This document shows, one piece after another, positions 49,832 through 55,140 of a DNA stretch of 55,140 nt. Position numbers and translations under genes: made by a program. The notes under the pieces are model-generated. The model ran no database searches and was not told the origin of the DNA. It saw nothing but the letters and a program-made list of their open reading frames with translations. Position 1 is the stretch's first letter; every line of letters starts with the position of its first letter. Source of the DNA: Myxococcota bacterium (GTDB taxonomy: Bacteria; Myxococcota_A; UBA796; UBA2385); contig JAKLKF010000013.1 of NCBI GenBank assembly GCA_023150805.1, positions 1 through 55,140 of the forward strand. Reading direction: 5' to 3'.

Positions 49832-50689
49832 TCAGAGGCCCAGGACCAGGCCCACGCCGGGGAACCAGCGCTGGATCAGCTCCGGCCCGTGCAGCAGCCA
49901 GATCATGCCGGCCAGCGCCAGGAAGGGGCCGAAGGGCAGCGCGGCACGCAGCCCCTGCCCGCGCAGCAGGGCCACGGGCACGCCGACCAGCGCTCCGGCC
50001 ACCGAGGCCACGAAGAGCACGAAGGGCACGGCCGGCAGTGCGCCCAGGAAGGCCCCCATCATCGCCAGGAGCTTGACGTCGCCGAAGCCCATGCCCTCTT
50101 CGCGCCGGACGACCCAGTACAGGCCCATCACCGACCCCAGCACGCCGCCGCCGGCCAGCGCCCCGACCACGGCCTGCTGCCAGCCGACCGCCACCAGGGG
50201 CCCGTCGTAGCCCAGCCAGGCCAGCAGCGCGGCGGCCGCGACGCCGGCGGGGACCGCGTACACGCTCAGCTCGTCGGGGATGATGTAGTGGCGCACGTCG
50301 ATGAAGGTCTGGGCGATGAGCATCGCCGCGAAGAGGAAGACCACCAGGAAGGCGGCGAGGTGCGGCAGGTCGTAGTGCTCGGGGCCCGGCACCACGCGCT
50401 GGAAGAGCAGCCACGCGACCAGGCCCGTGAGCAGCTCGATCACCGGGTACAAGGGCGAGATGGGGCTCTTGCAGGCCCGGCAGCGCCCCCGCAGCCACAG
50501 CCAGGCCAGCACCGGCACGTTGTCGTAGGGCCGGATCGGCGTGCCGCAGGCCGGACAGGCGCTGCCCGGCCACACCACCGAGCGATCCTCGGGCATCCGC
50601 GCGATGACCACGTTGAGGAAGCTGCCGACCACGAGGCCCAGCGCCAGGGCGAAGCCACCGAGCACGAGGTGGACGCTCTCGGGGCTCAA
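49832..50689 (-). CDS. pilD: Prepilin peptidase / leader peptidase (A24 family)
   Basis: The enzyme cleaves and methylates type IV prepilins and pseudopilins. The N-terminal domain has GSFLNVVIARMP and the zinc cysteines ACPACGTPI and CRACKSPIS. The two catalytic aspartates are in IDVRHYIIPDE and GMGFGDVKLLAM. Eight or so TM helices fit in 285 residues. It starts at TTG 50689, overlapping the stop of the aminotransferase (TTGA), and is the last gene of a four-gene operon. No pilin genes are in the window. Confidence 0.92.
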   Translation of the reverse strand: MSPESVHLVLGGFALALGLVVGSFLNVVIARMPEDRSVVWPGSACPACGTPIRPYDNVPVLAWLWLRGRCRACKSPISPLYPVIELLTGLVAWLLFQRVVPGPEHYDLPHLAAFLVVFLFAAMLIAQTFIDVRHYIIPDELSVYAVPAGVAAAALLAWLGYDGPLVAVGWQQAVVGALAGGGVLGSVMGLYWVVRREEGMGFGDVKLLAMMGAFLGALPAVPFVLFVASVAGALVGVPVALLRGQGLRAALPFGPFLALAGMIWLLHGPELIQRWFPGVGLVLGL

Positions 50690-51777
50690 GCGCAGGCCGC
50701 CAGCGCCCCGGAGAGCGCCTCCAGCAGGCGCGCCACGTCGGCCTCCGACAGGTCCTCGTGGCAGGGCAGGGCCAGCGCCTCGTCGCAGAAGGCGGCGGCC
50801 CGCGGGGTCGCCGCCCGCGCCCGGGCCAGGTCCCCGCCGATCACCTCCTGGGCGGACATGGGCAGCGGGTAGTACACCGCGGTGAGCACGCCCCGGCGCT
50901 GCAGCTCGGCCTGCAGACGGTCGCGGCGGGGGTGGCGGATCACGTAGACACTGACGGGACTGCCGGGGTCGCGGGGCAGGGCCAGGTCCCCCAGCAGCGC
51001 GTCCAGGCGCGCCGCGATCTCCCGCCGCCGCGCCACGCGCTCGTGCAGGGCCGCCAGGTGCCCCAGCAGCACGGCCGCCTGGACTCCGTCGAGCCGGCTG
51101 TTGCCGCCGACGTGGCCGGCGACGCGGTGGTGCACGTTGTTGACCGACATGCCGTGCGAGCCCAACCGGCGCAGCCGCTGGGCCAGCTCGGGATCGTCGG
51201 TCGCCACCAGGCCGCCGTCGCCCGCGGCCCCCAGCACCTTGGTCGGGTAGAAGCTGACCGCCGCGAGCAGGCCCTGCCGGGGGGGCGGCGAGGTGCCCAC
51301 CGACTGGGCGGCGTCGTCCACGATGGGGACGCCCAGCGCCGGGGCCGGCGCCACGTCGCCGAAGAGGTGGACCGGCACGATGGCCCGCGTGCGCGTGGTC
51401 ACCGCCGCCGCCGCGGCGTCGGGGTCCAGCAGCGGCCGCGGCGCGCCCACGTCCACCAGGACCGGCGTGGCGCCCGTGTGCAGCACCGACTCGACGGTGG
51501 CGAAGAAGCTGACGGCCGGGACGATCACCTCGTCGCCGGGCCCCACGCCCAGCGCCTTGAGCGCCAGGGCCAGCGCGTCGGTGCCGCTGCCCGCGCCCAC
51601 CCCGAAGCGCCGGCCCAGCAGCGCCGCGACCGCGCCCTCGGCCTCCTCGACCACCGGCCCGCCGACGTAGCGGCCCCCGCGCAGCACGGCGAGCACCCGC
51701 CGCTCCACCTCGTCGGCCACCCGCCGGTGGCGGGCCGCCAGGTCGACCAGCGCGATCGGCGGCAGGTCTGCGCTCAT
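50686..51777 (-). CDS. DegT/DnrJ/EryC1/StrS-family PLP aminotransferase
   Basis: These enzymes transfer an amino group to a keto-sugar or similar. The family markers are VGAGSGTDALALAL, PVHLFGDVAP, DDAAQSVGT, and the PLP Lys in SFYPTKVLGAAGDGG. The C-terminal half (RLDGVQAAVL ... RRGVLTAVYYPLPMSAQ) is characteristic. With 363 residues it is full length. No nucleotide-sugar genes surround it; it lies between an ABC exporter permease and pilD in one operon, so its substrate is unclear. Confidence 0.9.
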   Translation of the reverse strand: MSADLPPIALVDLAARHRRVADEVERRVLAVLRGGRYVGGPVVEEAEGAVAALLGRRFGVGAGSGTDALALALKALGVGPGDEVIVPAVSFFATVESVLHTGATPVLVDVGAPRPLLDPDAAAAAVTTRTRAIVPVHLFGDVAPAPALGVPIVDDAAQSVGTSPPPRQGLLAAVSFYPTKVLGAAGDGGLVATDDPELAQRLRRLGSHGMSVNNVHHRVAGHVGGNSRLDGVQAAVLLGHLAALHERVARRREIAARLDALLGDLALPRDPGSPVSVYVIRHPRRDRLQAELQRRGVLTAVYYPLPMSAQEVIGGDLARARAATPRAAAFCDEALALPCHEDLSEADVARLLEALSGALAACA

Positions 51778-51790
51778 GCCGCCCGCTCCA

Positions 51791-52558
51791 TCACTTCAGG
51801 TCCCGGTTGCGGAAGACGGCGATCGCCAGGGTCAACACGGCGCTGGTGTAGGCCGCGCCGTAGGCCAGGGCCAGCCCCACCCGTCCCCAGGGCACCTCGC
51901 GCTCGTGCACGGCCTCCACCCGCAAGCTGAACAGCTCGAAGTTCGGCAGGGCCCAGTACAACGCGCGCGCCGCCTGGCGCACCGTCGCGCTGTCCGCCTG
52001 GTTGCCGAACAGCCAGATGTCGTCGGCCAGGTGGCCGATGATGAAGATGGCCAGCGTGAAGGCCGCCGCCGTGGTCGGCGTGGAGAAGGTGCTGAACAGG
52101 GTCGCCCACGCCGTGAGCAGCATCAGCTCCAGCATCAGGGTGCCCATGCTGACGAAGAGCACCGGCGGCGGGAAGCGCTGCTGCAGGGTCATCAGCACGG
52201 TGTACAGCACCGTCAGCGCCAGCACCTCGACCCACAGGGTCAGCACCAGGCCCGTGTACTTGCCCAGCACGAACTTCCAGCGCGCGATGGGCTTGGACAG
52301 GATGGTGTAGACCGTCTTGCGCTCGATCTCCTTGTAGACCAGCGAGATCCCCAGGAACATGGCGATGATCGACCCGAAGGCGTCCACCGCCCCCTGGGCG
52401 ACGCTGCGCACCACCTTGGCCTGGTCGCCGATGGTGACCTCCTGCATCGCCAGCGAGAGCACCAGCACGCCGAAGGCGAAGAACAGGATCGAGTAGAGGA
52501 TCCGGTCGCGGACCGCCTCGCGGAAGGTGTTCGTGGCCAGGGCCCAGATGCGGCTCAT
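51791..52558 (-). CDS. ABC-2 type transporter permease
   Basis: A 255-residue membrane protein starting MSRIWALATNTFREAVRDR, with about six TM segments (ILYSILFFAFGVLVLSLAM; VLTLWVEVLALTVLYTVLM; AFTLAIFIIGHLADD; LALAYGAAYTSAVLTLAI). The N-terminal FREAVRDRILYS and ERKTVYTILSKPI are typical of this ABC-2 permease group, which includes NosY-like proteins. The ATPase gene lies 40 bp upstream and is its likely partner. Confidence 0.85.
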   Translation of the reverse strand: MSRIWALATNTFREAVRDRILYSILFFAFGVLVLSLAMQEVTIGDQAKVVRSVAQGAVDAFGSIIAMFLGISLVYKEIERKTVYTILSKPIARWKFVLGKYTGLVLTLWVEVLALTVLYTVLMTLQQRFPPPVLFVSMGTLMLELMLLTAWATLFSTFSTPTTAAAFTLAIFIIGHLADDIWLFGNQADSATVRQAARALYWALPNFELFSLRVEAVHEREVPWGRVGLALAYGAAYTSAVLTLAIAVFRNRDLK

Positions 52559-52598
52559 GGCTGCCTCCCTGCGGACCGTGGCGCGGCGGAGGGGGACC

Positions 52599-53579
<981 letters not shown>

Positions 53580-53614
53580 GCTCCCTCACCGCCCGGCCGG
53601 GCGGGCGTCGGATT

Positions 53615-53923
53615 CTACCCGGGCGCGGTGCGCCGGGCTCGCAGCCGGGCCAACCAGTCGGCGACCTTGTCCGGCGGGTAGGCGCCCGCGCTGCGCCAGT
53701 TGCACCGCGTGCAGAGGGGGCCGGAGTCCTGGAAGCGCCCCTCGACCTGGGCCAGGCGCCAGGCCTCGATGCCCTCCCCGTGCCAGAGCTCCGCGAGCCC
53801 CTGGGTGCGCAGGTTGCCCAGGCGGTTCTCCAGGTGCTCGTCCAGGCAACAGGTCGTGACGTCGCCGTCGACGTGCACCATCGGCGTGTTCCACAGGCCG
53901 GCGCAGGGGGGGCGGTCGCTCAT
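53615..53923 (-). CDS. Stand-alone SPASM-domain iron-sulfur protein
   Basis: A 102-residue protein whose pattern CAGLWNTPMVHVDGDVTTCC, then NRLGNLRTQGLAELWHGEG and PLCTRCNWRS, matches the C-terminal SPASM domain of radical-SAM enzymes. The order (a Cys, then a Cys pair after a short beta hairpin, then C-x2-C) fits binding of an auxiliary Fe-S cluster. The radical-SAM core (CxxxCxxC) is absent and there is no room for it upstream, since the ATG overlaps the stop of bpt. It may work with a radical-SAM protein encoded elsewhere. Confidence 0.75.
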   Translation of the reverse strand: MSDRPPCAGLWNTPMVHVDGDVTTCCLDEHLENRLGNLRTQGLAELWHGEGIEAWRLAQVEGRFQDSGPLCTRCNWRSAGAYPPDKVADWLARLRARRTAPG

Positions 53924-54681
53924 GGCCCCCCGGTAGCCCCCCGCACGGGTGGCGTCAGCCCCGGGTCCTCCGGCGCGGCCACCGCCTGCCAGCCCTGGTC
54001 GATCCGGCGCTCGTGGGGGTGGAAGCCGGCCTTGTAGGCCAGGTGGCGACAGTCGGCCACGTACAGGCCCAGGTAGTGGTAGCGCCCGCCCTGCCGCGCC
54101 AGCCAGTCGATCTCGCAGAGCGTCGAGAAGGTCCCCAGCGAGCGGCGCGACGCGTCGGGGTCGAAGAAGAAGTAGACGCTGGAGGCGTCCCGGGCGCCCA
54201 GGTCGACGATGCCCAGCCCGACGAGCCGGTCGCCCTCGAGGTAGCGCATCTCCAGCGTCCGCGTGCAGGAGCGCAGGAACCAGCCCTCGTAGCCGCGCCG
54301 GTCCATCGGTTGCTCGCGCCGCGCCAGGCCCCGCTCGAACTTGTGGCGGTTGTAGAGGGCCAGCTTCTCCTCGCTGAAGGTCGCCGGGCCCAGCTCCACG
54401 CGCAGGTCCTCGTTGCGCCGGAGCACGCGGCGCTGGGAGCGCGAGGGGACGAAGGTGGCCACCGGGATGCGCAGCGGCTCGCAGGCCCGGCACGAGGGGC
54501 AGGAGGTCCGGTACAGCATCCGGCCGACGCGGCGGTCGCCCTGGTCCAGGGCCCGGTCGAACTCCTCGCCGGACAGGCGCTCGAGCTGCCAGCGCAGCGG
54601 CAGGCGCGCCACCTGGCCCTCCAGGTAGGGGCAGGGCTCCAGCTCGTCGTGGACCACCTGCTCTCGTGGGGTCGATGCCAT
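53920..54681 (-). CDS. bpt: Aspartate/glutamate leucyltransferase (Bpt), N-end-rule pathway
   Basis: The enzyme attaches leucine from tRNA to proteins with N-terminal Asp or Glu, marking them for ClpS/ClpAP. The motifs CPYLEGQVARLPLRW, YRTSCPSCRACEPLRIPV, SQRRVLRRNEDL and YFFFDPDASRRSLG are diagnostic. The length of 253 residues is normal. ATG at 54681. The stop overlaps the SPASM gene start (ATGA), coupling them. The enoyl-CoA hydratase gene starts divergently 37 bp away. Confidence 0.92.
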   Translation of the reverse strand: MASTPREQVVHDELEPCPYLEGQVARLPLRWQLERLSGEEFDRALDQGDRRVGRMLYRTSCPSCRACEPLRIPVATFVPSRSQRRVLRRNEDLRVELGPATFSEEKLALYNRHKFERGLARREQPMDRRGYEGWFLRSCTRTLEMRYLEGDRLVGLGIVDLGARDASSVYFFFDPDASRRSLGTFSTLCEIDWLARQGGRYHYLGLYVADCRHLAYKAGFHPHERRIDQGWQAVAAPEDPGLTPPVRGATGGP

Positions 54682-54717
54682 GGAGAGCGAGTATGCTCGA
54701 CCCCACGCGAGGCGGCC

Positions 54718-55140
54718 ATGTCCATCACAGCCCGGGTCCAGGACGGCGTCGGAATCCTCTGCCTGGACCGCCCGCACCGCGCCAACGCCTACGACCGCGC
54801 CCACCTCGACCGCCTGGAGCAGGCGCTGGACGAGGTGGTCGAGGCCGGCGCGCGCGCGCTGCTGATCGAGGCCGCCGGCGACCGCGCCTTCTGCGGGGGA
54901 GCCGACCTGGACGAGCTGTCCCGGCAGGGCCCCCTGGACGCGCTCGACCTGCGCAGCCAGCGGGTCTTCGACCGGATCGCGCGATGCCCGCTGGTCAGCG
55001 TCGCCGCCGTGCACGGCCCGGCGGTGGCGGGCGGCTGCGAGCTGGCGCTGGCCTGCGACCTGCGCGTGGTGGGGCCCGCCGCCACCTTCTCCCTGCCCGA
55101 GACCGCGCTGGGCCTGGTCCCCTCGGCGGGCGGCACGACC
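54718..55140 (+). CDS. Enoyl-CoA hydratase/isomerase family protein (5' part)
   Basis: The frame is open from ATG 54718 to the window end (141 codons), starting MSITARVQDGVGILCLDRPH. The family blocks are AFCGGADLDEL (first oxyanion-hole region) and AAVHGPAVAGGCELALACDL (second), then LPETALGLVPSAGG with the expected catalytic Glu position. It hydrates or isomerises an acyl-CoA; the substrate cannot be read from this part. It is truncated by the window edge. Confidence 0.9.
   Translation, partial: MSITARVQDGVGILCLDRPHRANAYDRAHLDRLEQALDEVVEAGARALLIEAAGDRAFCGGADLDELSRQGPLDALDLRSQRVFDRIARCPLVSVAAVHGPAVAGGCELALACDLRVVGPAATFSLPETALGLVPSAGGTT

Noticed and set aside
48168..50210. 680-codon plus-strand gene
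   Set aside because: The product is low-complexity Arg/Pro/Ala sequence without a domain, and it runs antisense into pilD.

Overview
The window is about 55 kb of very GC-rich DNA (roughly 70% or more outside the first 5.5 kb). The genes are tightly packed, many start at GTG or TTG, and many stops overlap the next start (ATGA, GTGA, TTGA). Several lipoproteins carry Asp/Gly-rich 'DGGADGG' linkers and MopE-like or FG-GAP calcium-type repeats. There is also an A2-type caa3 oxidase, a YARHG lipoprotein and a PP2C/cNMP-binding regulator. Together these fit a Gram-negative, aerobic, Myxococcota-like (former Deltaproteobacteria) chromosome. No rRNA, tRNA or other taxonomic marker is present, so this placement is an inference.

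Region 1 (1-5580) has lower GC and a different character. It reads as an integron gene-cassette array on the minus strand: three strong attC sites and one weaker one, each an imperfect palindrome with one extra base in the same arm. In every complete cassette the R'' box is the exact complement of that cassette's own start. Cassette genes are a secreted MopE-motif protein, a small lipoprotein, and a TIR-like nucleotide-binding protein of the type used in phage defence. Two further cassettes share the same non-coding 430 bp, including a 24-bp tandem repeat. No integron integrase lies in the window, so this is the edge of a long array or an integrase-less cluster. I consider this the most interesting part of the window.

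Region 2 (5.7-18.4 kb) is ordinary chromosome: an acyltransferase, lipoproteins, a 226-bp tandem duplication, a DUF559 endonuclease-like gene, a prolyl oligopeptidase lipoprotein, a DksA/TraR-type zinc finger, a sugar dehydrogenase fused to a diheme cytochrome, a HAD phosphatase, phosphatidylserine synthase, tryptophan 2,3-dioxygenase coupled to a GreB-like factor, and lipoproteins.

Region 3 (18.4-28.3 kb) holds a minus-strand operon of transglutaminase, ABC ATPase, lipoprotein, MlaE and MlaF. Next to it is a plus-strand pair of PP2C-cNMP-binding proteins, the first of which has lost its catalytic residues. Signal peptidase I and a CoA-type Nudix hydrolase follow.

Region 4 (27.7-34.7 kb) is the respiratory module: sco and ctaB on the minus strand, divergent from a small membrane protein, a second Sco, and coxB (with fused cytochrome c), coxA, coxC, coxD and a small zinc-ribbon-like protein. 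Malate dehydrogenase follows.

Region 5 (36-48.1 kb) contains a vWA lipoprotein, a tetrapyrrole-methylase-fold methyltransferase with an unknown partner, phosphoglycerate mutase overlapping threonine aldolase, an FAD oxidoreductase, a fused 2-oxoacid dehydrogenase E1, and an FG-GAP lipoprotein interrupted by an in-frame TGA. A clear terminator hairpin follows.

Region 6 (48.2-49.8 kb) is 1.6 kb without a credible gene. Region 7 (49.8-55.1 kb) has prepilin peptidase, a DegT-type aminotransferase, an ABC-2 exporter pair, a stand-alone SPASM protein overlapping bacterial leucyl-transferase, and the start of an enoyl-CoA hydratase running off the end.
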